From assembly GCA_049585195.1 (NCBI GenBank), contig JBAUZG010000131.1:1-21927 (forward strand): DNA of 21,927 nt, given 5' to 3'. This stretch comes from KBS-96 sp049585195. GTDB lineage: Bacteria > Acidobacteriota > Terriglobia > Bryobacterales > Bryobacteraceae. Made by a program: the position numbers and the translations under genes. Shown here piece after piece: positions 1 through 7,136 of the stretch (the stretch's first letter is position 1; the number at the start of each line of letters is the position of its first letter). Under the pieces are notes generated by a model. That model had not been told where the DNA came from. It was given only the letters and a program-made list of their open reading frames with translations, and did no database searches.

Positions 1-40
1 TAGGGTAAGCAACTGGCTGCCGCCTAGCCCTGAGTGGGGC

Positions 41-541
41 TTACAGCTGGACTTCCCTGATAAGACCGGTCTCCACGTCGAAAATAAAACCCCGCACAGG
101 AACTTCTTTGGCGATCCACGGATGTGACCTGACCTTCTTCATCTGTTCCCGTGTGTTCTGTTCAGGGTCCTTGTAAGAGAAGAAGCGCATTGGAGCGGGC
201 GACGCGTCGCCGGTTAAAGCAGTGAGTTTCGCGTTCAGCTCATCGTCCGTGAATGTCGTGAATCCGCAGCCGGTGTGATTGAGGAGCATGATCTCCGTCG
301 TTCCCAGAACACGGGTGGAAACGACAAGTTCTCCGAGCACATCTTCGGTTACCGCTGGCCCGCCGGTTCGGATAACGTCGATATCGGCATGCGGCAGCCC
401 CAGGATTTCAGGGAGGTCTGAAAGTCTGGGATCCATGCAGGTTACAACTGCGATCTTGGGGGTTGGATGCGCCCCCAGCTTTCGATCATACTTCTTAGCA
501 TACGTCTGGTTTGCTTTTAGCGCTTTGTCGATAAGACTCAT
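41..541 (-). CDS. Beta-class carbonic anhydrase (small, about 166 aa)
   Basis: The protein should reversibly hydrate CO2 to bicarbonate in the cytoplasm. The zinc-site pattern of beta carbonic anhydrases is complete: Cys35-x-Asp37-x-Arg39 in VTCMDPRL, and His89-x-x-Cys92 in NHTGC. The short length and the C-terminal RGFIFDVETG segment resemble the small mycobacterial Rv1284-type enzymes rather than the longer plant or E. coli type. The open frame extends upstream to 613, but the Met at 541 is chosen because GGAG lies 7 bases before it and family homology begins there. It is the last gene of the minus-strand run, separated from the sthA-like gene by 413 bp, so it probably has its own promoter. 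The family call is firm; the physiological role (bicarbonate supply or pH) is inference. Confidence 0.93.
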   Translation of the reverse strand: MSLIDKALKANQTYAKKYDRKLGAHPTPKIAVVTCMDPRLSDLPEILGLPHADIDVIRTGGPAVTEDVLGELVVSTRVLGTTEIMLLNHTGCGFTTFTDDELNAKLTALTGDASPAPMRFFSYKDPEQNTREQMKKVRSHPWIAKEVPVRGFIFDVETGLIREVQL

Positions 542-954
542 CTTAAATCTCCATATGGGGTAATGTATGTTGGCCGGAAGAACCCCCGTTGCGGGTGCAA
601 CCACCGACCACATGAATCACTGATTGCAAGTGCGGGGCCTTCGGGACAGCAAAGTCTTGGGCTCGCAAACTTGCCGCCGCTACAGCGTCTGGAAGACGCT
701 CGCCGGTTTCAGGACGGCCCGGGGGTATGGCAGTTGGCGAATATCCGACGCGGCATTTGGTCGGATGTCGATCTGTGTTCACTCTGAAGCCTCCAGAACG
801 CGCGCATGCCCCCCGATGCTTTGTCCCTACAAAACTTTTCAACGCGATGAACCTCCGCGATTTCGTTCTCTTCACATGTCTGGAACGACATCTTCTGTGG
901 GTCGGCAACAACACATCAGAACGTTCTCACATCCGGAGATGTGGAATGGCGACC
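542..954. other. Intergenic stretch, no gene recognised
   Basis: These 413 bp lie between the carbonic anhydrase start and the stop of the sthA-like gene. Several overlapping frames are open on both strands, but none gives a recognisable domain, a good ribosome binding site or a protein-like composition. The stretch probably carries the carbonic anhydrase promoter. I could not identify convincing -35 and -10 boxes. Confidence 0.5.
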
Positions 955-2436
955 TTACTGCGTCACAGGTCTGGTGGCATCGACACGCTGCGCAGATCGG
1001 TCGAGTGATGGAAGCTCCACGAGAGAACGGCCTGTGGTCACGCGTGAAATTGCATCGAGCGACGCCAACTTGTACAGTTCTCCTAGGGTCGGCATGTTGA
1101 AACACATCTCTGAGAACAACTCGGCGGTAGAATTAGTGAGCATCGCAACGAGTCCGAGGTGAACCAACTCAGTAGCTCGCTCACCCATGGCATGTACCCC
1201 AAGGAGCTTCATGCCCTGCTGTTGGAACAATAGTTTCAGAAAGCCGCCGTCGTCGCCAACGATCCGGCCGCGCGCGTTGGCCTGGTACGGTCCGAGCCCA
1301 ACGATGTAATTTATGCCCTTTTGTTTGAGGGACTCCTCGGTATCACCGACCATGCCGACTTCGGGAATCGTGTAAACCCCGGTAGGTAACAGACGAAATG
1401 CCGCTGAAGACACATCAGATCCGAACGCGTGCTTCATCGCAAGGCGGCCTTGCTGCATGCTGGTTGAGGCAAGGGCGGGAAATCCGACGACGTCTCCTGC
1501 GGCATAAATGTGCGGAACCTCCGTCCGGAAATGCTCGTCGACACGGATAAGACCACGCTCATTCGCCGTCACGCCGGCCGCCGCGAGATTGAGACTTTCG
1601 GTGTTGCTTCTTCTGCCCGCGGCCACGAGAACCGCATCGACGGTCAGTGATTCGTCCGATGATAACGTCAACGTAATCTTGTCCCCTCCGTCTGCCATGC
1701 AGGCCACCACCCTCTCGTTCCAATGAAACGTTATACCGGTGCGTTCCATGGCGGCTGCCAGCGCACGGGATACCTCGGCATCCAGGAAAGGCAGGAGAAT
1801 GCCACGGCCATCGATTAGGTATACATGAGTCCCTAAGGCGGCGAAGGTAGAAGCGTACTCGCTCCCGATTACGCCGCCACGTACAACCGCCAAGGTCGGC
1901 GGCAGTTTATCCAATTGGAGAATGCTGTCGGAATCGTATACACCCGGACTGCCGAAGCGAAAGACTGCGGGGCGAGCGGGTGCGGAGCCCGTGGCAATAA
2001 GAATATTCTCCGCACGTAACGAGACTTCATCATTGCCTGCGGTCGGCTGTACTCGAATAGTGTGGGCATCTGCGAAGGAACCGGTTCCACGATAGACAAC
2101 CGCGCCGGACGCTTCGAGCCGCTCAGAAAGCATCGTGTTAAGACCGGCCTTAACGTTTCGCTCGTGGCGTAGAAAGTCAGAAACGGTTGCGTCGCGACGA
2201 AGCGACAGATCGACCCCATACAATTTACGCGAGCGCATGCCCGAGAGAGCGAGCGCTGTTTCGCGTAGCGTCTTGCTCGGAACAGTACCCGTATTGACGC
2301 CGGCTCCGCCGAGTTCGGCGTGGCTGTCCACGATGGCAACGGTATGGCCGAGGTTCGCCGCCGTAACCGCACCAATGATCCCCGCCGGCCCACCGCCGAC
2401 GATGACTGCGTCGTATGATCTTTCCTTCCCGAACAT
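955..2436 (-). CDS. sthA: SthA-like soluble pyridine nucleotide transhydrogenase (FAD flavoprotein)
   Basis: This 493-aa protein belongs to the pyridine nucleotide-disulfide oxidoreductase family and is closest in layout to E. coli SthA, which transfers hydride between NADPH and NAD+. The FAD-binding GGGPAG is at residues 14-19, the second FAD motif (AAGDVVG) near 312-318, and the dimerisation domain follows from about 345. The redox-disulfide segment reads GGAGVNTGTVPSK: Gly46 and Thr51 stand where dihydrolipoamide dehydrogenases have both cysteines, and E. coli SthA keeps only the first. This argues against a disulfide reductase. In the NAD(P)-binding motif the first glycine is Arg186 (RGGVIG), which is unusual. 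The start is set by AGAGGAG about 9 bases upstream. It follows tal by 54 bp, probably in the same operon. Family membership is sure; the exact reaction is less so. Confidence 0.85.
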   Translation of the reverse strand: MFGKERSYDAVIVGGGPAGIIGAVTAANLGHTVAIVDSHAELGGAGVNTGTVPSKTLRETALALSGMRSRKLYGVDLSLRRDATVSDFLRHERNVKAGLNTMLSERLEASGAVVYRGTGSFADAHTIRVQPTAGNDEVSLRAENILIATGSAPARPAVFRFGSPGVYDSDSILQLDKLPPTLAVVRGGVIGSEYASTFAALGTHVYLIDGRGILLPFLDAEVSRALAAAMERTGITFHWNERVVACMADGGDKITLTLSSDESLTVDAVLVAAGRRSNTESLNLAAAGVTANERGLIRVDEHFRTEVPHIYAAGDVVGFPALASTSMQQGRLAMKHAFGSDVSSAAFRLLPTGVYTIPEVGMVGDTEESLKQKGINYIVGLGPYQANARGRIVGDDGGFLKLLFQQQGMKLLGVHAMGERATELVHLGLVAMLTNSTAELFSEMCFNMPTLGELYKLASLDAISRVTTGRSLVELPSLDRSAQRVDATRPVTQ

Positions 2437-2490
2437 CGAATATGCTCCTCTTTCGGCACCGATGAGCTCGGCGGCATCCCTTGTCAGAAC

Positions 2491-3576
2491 CTAGGCTACT
2501 CCCTTCAGCACTTTGCCCTTGGCCTCTATCGCGTCGAGCAGCTTGCTCCACGAGTTATCGAACGCGTTGGCGCCTTGCGATTGCAGATCCGCAGCAAGCT
2601 TGTCGAGGTCGATCCCTGCGTTTCTGAAATCGGCGAGGACGCGTTCACACTCCCCGCCATCTCGCGGAAGTGTACCGGTTACGTTCCCATGCTCACTGAA
2701 CGCAAGCAGAGTCTTCTCCGGCATAGTATTGATCGTGTTCGGCGCGGCGAGTGCCTTGATATAGAGAACGTCCGACGCCTTGGGATCCTTGGTTCCAGTG
2801 CTGGCAAAGAGCAGGCGCTGCGGACGAGCACCAAGATTTGCCAGCCGCTGCCAGCGATCTGACTCCAGCGTGTCCCGGTACGCCTTGTAGACCTGTTGGC
2901 CAATGGCAACGCCCAATTTATCGCGCAACGCATTGGGAACCTTGTCCATAGTTGCGCCATCCCAACGGCTCAGAAAGACCGAAGCGACTGAGCGAACATC
3001 TGGGCTAAGCCCAGCGGACACCCGCCGCTCCAAGCCCCGCATATATGCTTCCGCCGATGCAACGTATTGCTCGCGAGAAAAAAGAAGCGTGACATTAATC
3101 GCGATGCCGTTTGCAATGGATTCCTCGATCGCCGGTACGCCGTTACTTGTGCCCGGAATCTTGATGAACAGATTCGGAAGATTTCCCTTTCCGCGGAGAA
3201 ACTTTGCTGCCGATACAGATTTCTCGGTGTCGTAAGCGAGAAGCGGCGACAGCTCAAGGGAAACGAAGCCGTCGACGCCTGCCGTGCGTTCGTGAATTGA
3301 CGCGAACAGATCAGCAGCTCGCGTCAAGTCCTGCAATGCCAGTTCGAAGAACAGTTCTTCAGGGGAGATGCGCGTCTTCATTAGGCGGCCAACCTCCGCA
3401 TCGTACGAGCTGCTCTCAGATATGGCGTGCTCAAAGATGGTCGGATTAGAGGTTAAGCCCGTAATCGAAAGATCATCGATATAGCGTTTCAAAGTGCCGT
3501 TGTTGAGCAGGTCACGGGTAATGTTGTCGAGCCATAGACTCTGCCCCAGATCATGAAGTTGCTGGGTCGCTTTCAT
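2491..3576 (-). CDS. tal: Transaldolase
   Basis: A 361-aa transaldolase of the longer actinobacterial/cyanobacterial type, which moves a dihydroxyacetone unit between sugar phosphates in the non-oxidative pentose phosphate pathway. Family signatures are clear: LWLDNITRDLL (residues 14-24), GLTSNPTIFEHAI (40-52), the Schiff-base lysine in LFIKIPGT (Lys139), INVTLLFS (160-167) and ASVFLSRWD (198-206). It is a stand-alone enzyme, not the transaldolase/glucose-6-phosphate isomerase fusion seen in some bacteria. The open frame runs to 3714, but the Met at 3576 has a strong AGGAGG 7 bases upstream and forms an ATGA overlap with the preceding gene, so translation is probably coupled. The sthA-like gene 54 bp downstream fits a shared link to NADPH and pentose phosphate metabolism. 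Confidence 0.95.
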   Translation of the reverse strand: MKATQQLHDLGQSLWLDNITRDLLNNGTLKRYIDDLSITGLTSNPTIFEHAISESSSYDAEVGRLMKTRISPEELFFELALQDLTRAADLFASIHERTAGVDGFVSLELSPLLAYDTEKSVSAAKFLRGKGNLPNLFIKIPGTSNGVPAIEESIANGIAINVTLLFSREQYVASAEAYMRGLERRVSAGLSPDVRSVASVFLSRWDGATMDKVPNALRDKLGVAIGQQVYKAYRDTLESDRWQRLANLGARPQRLLFASTGTKDPKASDVLYIKALAAPNTINTMPEKTLLAFSEHGNVTGTLPRDGGECERVLADFRNAGIDLDKLAADLQSQGANAFDNSWSKLLDAIEAKGKVLKGVA

Positions 3577-4058
3577 GAATTTTCCTCCTGGTCGTTTGAT
3601 GATGATGATAAGTATTGCCAGACCGGCTGAAAGAGTGCGTTCTTGTACATCAATGTCCACCAACCAGCGCACTGAATGCCAGCCAAACGGGGAAGATCGC
3701 TCAGCGCACGACACAGCGCCTCATCGACTTCATCTTTGTGCAAACTAAGAATTTGAGAACTCATTTCCGCGGTGAGCCCCATCAGCATTCGCAAGACGAA
3801 ACAGTTGCGACTCACCCGAGGCAGCAGAAACAGGCGCTGAAGCTCGGGGGGCAGACTGGAAGGTATTTCTGCCTGCGGCAAACACTCATCCCGGAGTTGG
3901 ATCGCGCACTTCGCCGCCGCGACGAGCAGTTCATCCACGGCGCCCGCGCATCCTAACGCGGTGATTGCATCCGAGACCGCGCATTCGGCCGCTTCGATGG
4001 TGCCGGTTAGCATCAGAGCCGCGAGAAAGGCCTCGCGAACATGAGTTTCTACTGTCAT
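3573..4058 (-). CDS. Orphan sigma-70-like protein (degenerate ECF sigma / region 4-like)
   Basis: A 161-aa protein with no confident family name. Residues 72-123 read like a sigma-70 region 4 helix-turn-helix (LFLLPRVSRNCFVLR, then GLTAEMSSQILSL, then KDEVDEALCRALSDL), the pattern 'respond to reading, high-scoring LR, G-x-s-x-e-x-x-a-x-x-L, x-x-V-x-x-x-L'. The N-terminus (FLAALMLTGTIEAAECAVSDAI, about 11-32) recalls the start of an ECF sigma region 2, but the DNA-melting part appears absent and an Ala/Leu-rich segment takes its place. Similar degenerate sigma-like proteins are, from memory, common in Acidobacteriota. The Met at 4058 is chosen because GGGAGAGG precedes it and it makes an ATGA overlap with the upstream gene. 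The stop overlaps the tal start in the same way. It might regulate the operon or be a non-DNA-binding adaptor; both are inference. Confidence 0.6.
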   Translation of the reverse strand: MTVETHVREAFLAALMLTGTIEAAECAVSDAITALGCAGAVDELLVAAAKCAIQLRDECLPQAEIPSSLPPELQRLFLLPRVSRNCFVLRMLMGLTAEMSSQILSLHKDEVDEALCRALSDLPRLAGIQCAGWWTLMYKNALFQPVWQYLSSSSNDQEENS

Positions 4059-5035
4059 CGTACAACCTCTCCCGATGTGTAGACATGTGGCGACGAGCTG
4101 TGTGTTTGACGAACCCAAGTCGGCTGATTGACGTCTTTGGCAAGAAGGCCGAGCACGCGATCGGGGCTGCCAAGGTCCGCCCATCCCGAGCCAGAGTCGC
4201 GAAGCACCAAGAGTCTTTTCGCTTGTTGGGCCAGGATGTCGCGTGAAAAGTCGACGCTCGGCAAGCGCGCGTACGTGGTCGCCAGATCGTTATCGGCAAG
4301 TGCGTGCGTTACCGAAAGAACCACGTCAGGGAGCTCGGAACAAAGCAACTCAAGGGAAGTAACCGCACTGCCTACAGCAACGAAAGTATTCCAGAGGCAA
4401 CCACTTTGTAAGAGAGCACGCGCCTGAGGCAATGCTGGCTTTTCCCAGAATCGATTGACCCGACACAGCGGCCTTGCTTGTGCTTGCGATACAGTTGGCC
4501 CAGGTTCGATCCAGCCGTACTCAGTTTCCGCGTACTCGGCCTCGGCCCCGACGATGACGAGTGACTGGGGGAACCGCTCCGCGCCCGAGGTCGCCGATCT
4601 GACCATTGACCTGAACGACTCGTCATCGGAGTAGTAATGATCGCAAGGAAAGAATCCCACGACCGCGACGGGATCAGCCTGCATAATCTGAACGAGCGCG
4701 ACGATGATTCCGATCGCAGTGCCCCGGTTCATGGGTTGCGCAATGACGAGTGAGTCTTTGGCGTCCGCAAGTTCCTTGCTGTAATACCTTTCATGGGCAC
4801 AAGAAACCACGAATACCTGCCGGTCACCAGGAAAGAGTGGATCGAGACGAGCGCGCGTCTGACTCAAGAGGCTTTCCGAACCGACTATCGGGCAGAACTG
4901 CTTCGGGCGATCGTCTCCCACGATCCTCACGGTCAGATCTCGCAGCCGAATCCCGTCGCCCCCAGCCAGCAGCACGGCCCACAAATGCCGAGGCATCGGC
5001 GGCGGGGTTGGTATCGAAACGTTCGCCAGGGTCAT
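4055..5035 (-). CDS. Mannose-1-phosphate guanylyltransferase-like nucleotidyltransferase
   Basis: A 326-aa sugar-phosphate nucleotidyltransferase. The N-terminal nucleotide-binding loop LLAGGDGIRLRDLT followed by RPKQFCPI is the signature of the GDP-mannose pyrophosphorylase branch; PMNRGTAIGI, FFPCDHYYSDD and the NRFWEKP segment fit the same fold. It would form GDP-mannose from GTP and mannose-1-phosphate for cell-surface polysaccharide or glycosylation. The C-terminal mannose-6-phosphate isomerase domain of bifunctional ManC enzymes is absent. The DHYY aspartate, expected to bind metal, is kept, although the usual Ser before it is Cys. The start at 5035 overlaps the stop of the hydrolase remnant (ATGA), and GAAGGG lies about 9 bases upstream. 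The stop overlaps the sigma-like gene. The exact sugar is not certain. Confidence 0.82.
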   Translation of the reverse strand: MTLANVSIPTPPPMPRHLWAVLLAGGDGIRLRDLTVRIVGDDRPKQFCPIVGSESLLSQTRARLDPLFPGDRQVFVVSCAHERYYSKELADAKDSLVIAQPMNRGTAIGIIVALVQIMQADPVAVVGFFPCDHYYSDDESFRSMVRSATSGAERFPQSLVIVGAEAEYAETEYGWIEPGPTVSQAQARPLCRVNRFWEKPALPQARALLQSGCLWNTFVAVGSAVTSLELLCSELPDVVLSVTHALADNDLATTYARLPSVDFSRDILAQQAKRLLVLRDSGSGWADLGSPDRVLGLLAKDVNQPTWVRQTHSSSPHVYTSGEVVR

Positions 5036-5205
5036 GATCTTGCCCTTCGCACGAGAGCCGGGGCCGCATCGCCGGCAAAGTTTTGAACCAACACAGCAAT
5101 CTCATCGGCGGCGGTATCAAGCGCGAAATCAGATGGACCGGCCTCCCTGTAAAAGAAGGACAGACCATCGATCTGGATCGTTCGATAAAACGTCGGATAT
5201 TTCAT
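5032..5205 (-). pseudogene. Collapsed alpha/beta hydrolase (epoxide hydrolase / dehalogenase type), in-frame internal deletion
   Basis: An open frame of 57 codons reads MKYPTFYRTIQIDGLSFFYR and continues through EAGPSD. This is the typical N-terminus of epoxide-hydrolase/haloalkane-dehalogenase-like alpha/beta hydrolases. It then jumps directly to FALDTAADEIAVLVQNFAGD, which is their typical C-terminus (normally after the catalytic 'GH'). About 230-240 residues, including the nucleophile elbow, cap domain and catalytic acid, appear to have been removed without breaking the frame. The stop TGA overlaps the ATG of the guanylyltransferase (ATGA), so the remnant may still serve to couple translation. 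A weak Shine-Dalgarno-like AGGA is upstream. It cannot be a working hydrolase. The identification rests on recognising the two ends. Confidence 0.75.
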
Positions 5206-5256
5206 GACAAGTTCCTGTCCTTGTGTCTCGATCTAACGATTTCCGCGAAGCCTTTA

Positions 5257-5769
5257 CTAGCCCGCCACTTCAAAAATGATTTCCAGTTCAACCGGGGTCC
5301 CGAGCGGAAGGCTGGCAACGCCGTACACCAGACGACTCGGGTTCTTTTCTTTTCCGAATACGTCCTGCAGCAGCTCGGACGCGGCATCTGCGACCTTCGG
5401 CTGTTCGCGAACATCTCCCGAAGTCGCCACTGAGACGCCTAGCCGCACAATGCGTGTCACCTTATCGAGCGACCCAAGGTGTTGGCGAGCGACAGCGAGG
5501 CCATTGATCGCTGCGAGGCGAGCGGCTTCGCGCGCCTCCTCCAGATTCAGTTCCGCGCCGAGGCGGCCTACGAATTTGGCGCTGCGTCCCTCTGTCGGAA
5601 GCATCCCGGTCAAGAAAAGTAGATTGTCCGTTTGCACTGCCTCTGCGTAGACGCCGAACGGCTCCGGTGGCGCTGGTAGTTCAACGCCGAGTCGCTTCAA
5701 GCGGAGCTCTGCGCTCTCAGTGTCAGAACCGAGGCGTTTGGTCGTAGATGATTTCAAAACGGTTTTCAT
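5257..5769 (-). CDS. RidA family protein (YjgF/YER057c/UK114)
   Basis: A 170-aa member of the RidA superfamily, of the longer subgroup (about 150-155 aa core) rather than the 128-aa RidA proper. Recognisable segments are RLGVELPAPPEPFGVYAEAV, the LFLTGMLPTEG strand-loop, the helix EEAREAARLAAINGLAVA, and the C-terminal YGVASLPLGTPVELEIIFEV. True RidA hydrolyses reactive enamine/imine intermediates from PLP enzymes; the activity of this longer subgroup is less certain, and I cannot place the catalytic arginine with confidence. The start at 5769 has GGAGG 6 bases upstream. It lies 157 bp downstream of the SDR pseudogene and 51 bp upstream of the hydrolase remnant, on the same strand. Confidence 0.88.
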   Translation of the reverse strand: MKTVLKSSTTKRLGSDTESAELRLKRLGVELPAPPEPFGVYAEAVQTDNLLFLTGMLPTEGRSAKFVGRLGAELNLEEAREAARLAAINGLAVARQHLGSLDKVTRIVRLGVSVATSGDVREQPKVADAASELLQDVFGKEKNPSRLVYGVASLPLGTPVELEIIFEVAG

Positions 5770-5926
5770 CTGTTCCTCCAGTCCTTCGTTCTTTAGTTGG
5801 TCTTGGAATCACCCGTCGGATGTTCGATCCCTAGGGCCGAGTAATATCGCGCGTCGAGAGTCCCTTCGGGTTCGATAAGGCTCGTTCCAGCCGAGTCGCT
5901 TGTCTGATCGGAAGTGTCCATGCTCG

Positions 5927-6653
5927 CTACCACTTCCCGTTGTGAGCGCCGGCGTCGACGTGCAGCACCTCTCCTGTGACATGACGAGCCTCCGCCAAAT
6001 AGACGATCGCGTCGACAATGTCGGCAATATCAGATATCTCGCCCATCGGAGAAAGGCTCTGCAAAAACTCTCTGGAATCGTTTGCGTGCATGGGCGTATT
6101 CACGACCCCCGGAGCGACGGCGTTGAATCGTATGCCGTCTTTCGCGTACTCCATGGCGAGGCTCCGCGTGATCGCCTCGAGTCCGCCTTTCGTGACCATG
6201 GCGAGCGAAGCGGTAATGCCCGCGATAGGATGCTCAACCATGGCGCTGGTCACACAAATGACGCTCCCACCACTGTTTTGCCTCAACATTTGCTTGACAG
6301 CAAGCTGGGTGACGTAGATGTAGCCCTGCAGGTTCGTTCCGGACAGCTTTTCGAAATCCTCTGCCGTGTACTCTGTGAATGGCTTCGTGAAGAAGATGCC
6401 GGCGTTATTGACGACACCATCTATTGAGCCAAAAGTCTTTAGTGCCGTCGAAGCGATCTCGTGCCCGGTCGACGGATCGCCGATGTCACCTCGTACCACA
6501 GCCAGCCGATCCGTCGCAGCGAAGGTGGATGCTGTGATGTTGAGTGAGTTGGCGACTACGTTATAACCACGCTCGATGAAGGCGTTCGTAACGCCGGCAC
6601 CGATTCCTTTGGGCCGCACCGGTCACGATCATCGTCTTGCGTTTCGTCTGCAT
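5927..6653 (-). pseudogene. Short-chain dehydrogenase/reductase with 5' frameshift and no catalytic Tyr
   Basis: A Rossmann-fold SDR of about 240 aa. The main frame (5927-6619) holds NNAGIF, the catalytic-Ser region VTSAM, VAPGVVNTPMH and the C-terminal VTGEVLHVDAGAHNG. The true N-terminus is in another frame: ATG at 6653 begins MQTKRKTMIVTGAA, the start of the TGxxxGIG nucleotide-binding motif, and the frame is lost in CCCAAAGG (6606-6613). Removing one base there restores VTGAAQGIGAGV or VTGAAKGIGAGV. So either the gene is broken or there is a homopolymer sequencing error. Where SDRs have YxxxK the protein reads AMVTK: the lysine is kept and the tyrosine is Ala. I have a recollection of related SDR proteins that also lack this Tyr, so this may be a family trait. 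AAGGAG lies 12 bases before the ATG. Confidence 0.8.
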
Positions 6654-6763
6654 TGTTTTCGGCGACTCCTTCTCGTTCCAGCAGAGTTGCTTGCACTACG
6701 ACAGAGGCAATGCAGTGGCCGTCGCGAAATCACTGAAAACCCGTAGTCCCCGCACCGATCGAT

Positions 6764-6786
6764 ACTCACATGTCCGCAATGTGAGT
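6764..6786. repeat. Perfect inverted repeat (8-bp arms, 7-nt loop)
   Basis: ACTCACAT and ATGTGAGT are exact reverse complements separated by GTCCGCA. The repeat lies in the non-coding stretch between the SDR start and the integrase stub. It has no T-run, so it does not look like an intrinsic terminator. It could be an operator for the SDR/RidA genes or part of an end of the decayed mobile element. Confidence 0.5.
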
Positions 6787-6895
6787 CGGTGGTTCGACGG
6801 GACCGCCCCGAGAATGAGAAAGACAGCCGTTGGTGAGATCAAACCGAACATGCCTGAGCGAACTGCAAATACCAGACAGACGGCTGGGACGACGA

Positions 6896-6994
6896 CAACA
6901 CTCGGTTCTCTTTCTGCAGATACTCGATCACCTGTTGTTAGCGCTGGTTCATTCATCCCGCCATCGCCATCAACACAAACTGCAATGGATCGAC
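6896..6994 (-). pseudogene. Decayed N-terminal stub of an integrase/transposase
   Basis: Read in a single minus-strand frame from 6994, the codons give VDPLQFVLMAMAG, a stop, MNQR, a stop, then QQVIEYLQKENRVL. This matches, from memory, the start of a common soil-bacterial rve-type integrase (MDPLQF...AGW-MN-x-Q-QQQVIEYLQEENRVL). Both stops are explained by single base changes (TGG to TGA at 6953-6955, CAA to TAA at 6938-6940), and the expected initiator ATG is GTC. After ENRVL the similarity ends, so the catalytic core is gone. It is the fossil of a mobile element in the gap between the efflux and metabolic blocks. Confidence 0.7.
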
Positions 6995-7136
6995 AGTTCT
7001 CGCTATCGGTAGTTGCTCATAATCGCAACCTCCATCCCTCGCATCTAAATCCTGCCAAAACTGAGACAGTTTCAGTTTCCGTGCATTACGGGATACACAC
7101 AACAGAGATTTTCTTCCGTCGCTCTGGCCATTAAGA

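Larger units (their letters stand above)
6655..7136. other. Gene-free stretch with mobile-element debris
   Basis: About 480 bp without a working gene. It holds the integrase stub (6896-6994) and the inverted repeat at 6764-6786, both listed separately. The longest open frame here (plus strand, 6637-7134) is Ser/Thr/Arg-rich, runs antisense over the integrase stub and matches nothing I know, so it is not called as a gene. The SDR promoter is probably near 6660-6760. Confidence 0.5.

Noticed and set aside
26..41. AGCCC-TGAGTG-GGGCT hairpin after the carbonic anhydrase stop as a terminator
   Set aside because: The stem is only 5 bp, overlaps the stop codon and has no T-run on the minus strand.
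543..914. Minus-strand open frame of 123 codons upstream of the carbonic anhydrase
   Set aside because: It is Arg/His/Cys-rich, has no ribosome site or known domain, and overlaps the likely promoter and start of the next gene.
6637..7134. Plus-strand 165-codon open frame
   Set aside because: It runs antisense over the integrase stub and SDR start, has a Ser/Thr/Arg-biased composition and no recognisable motif.
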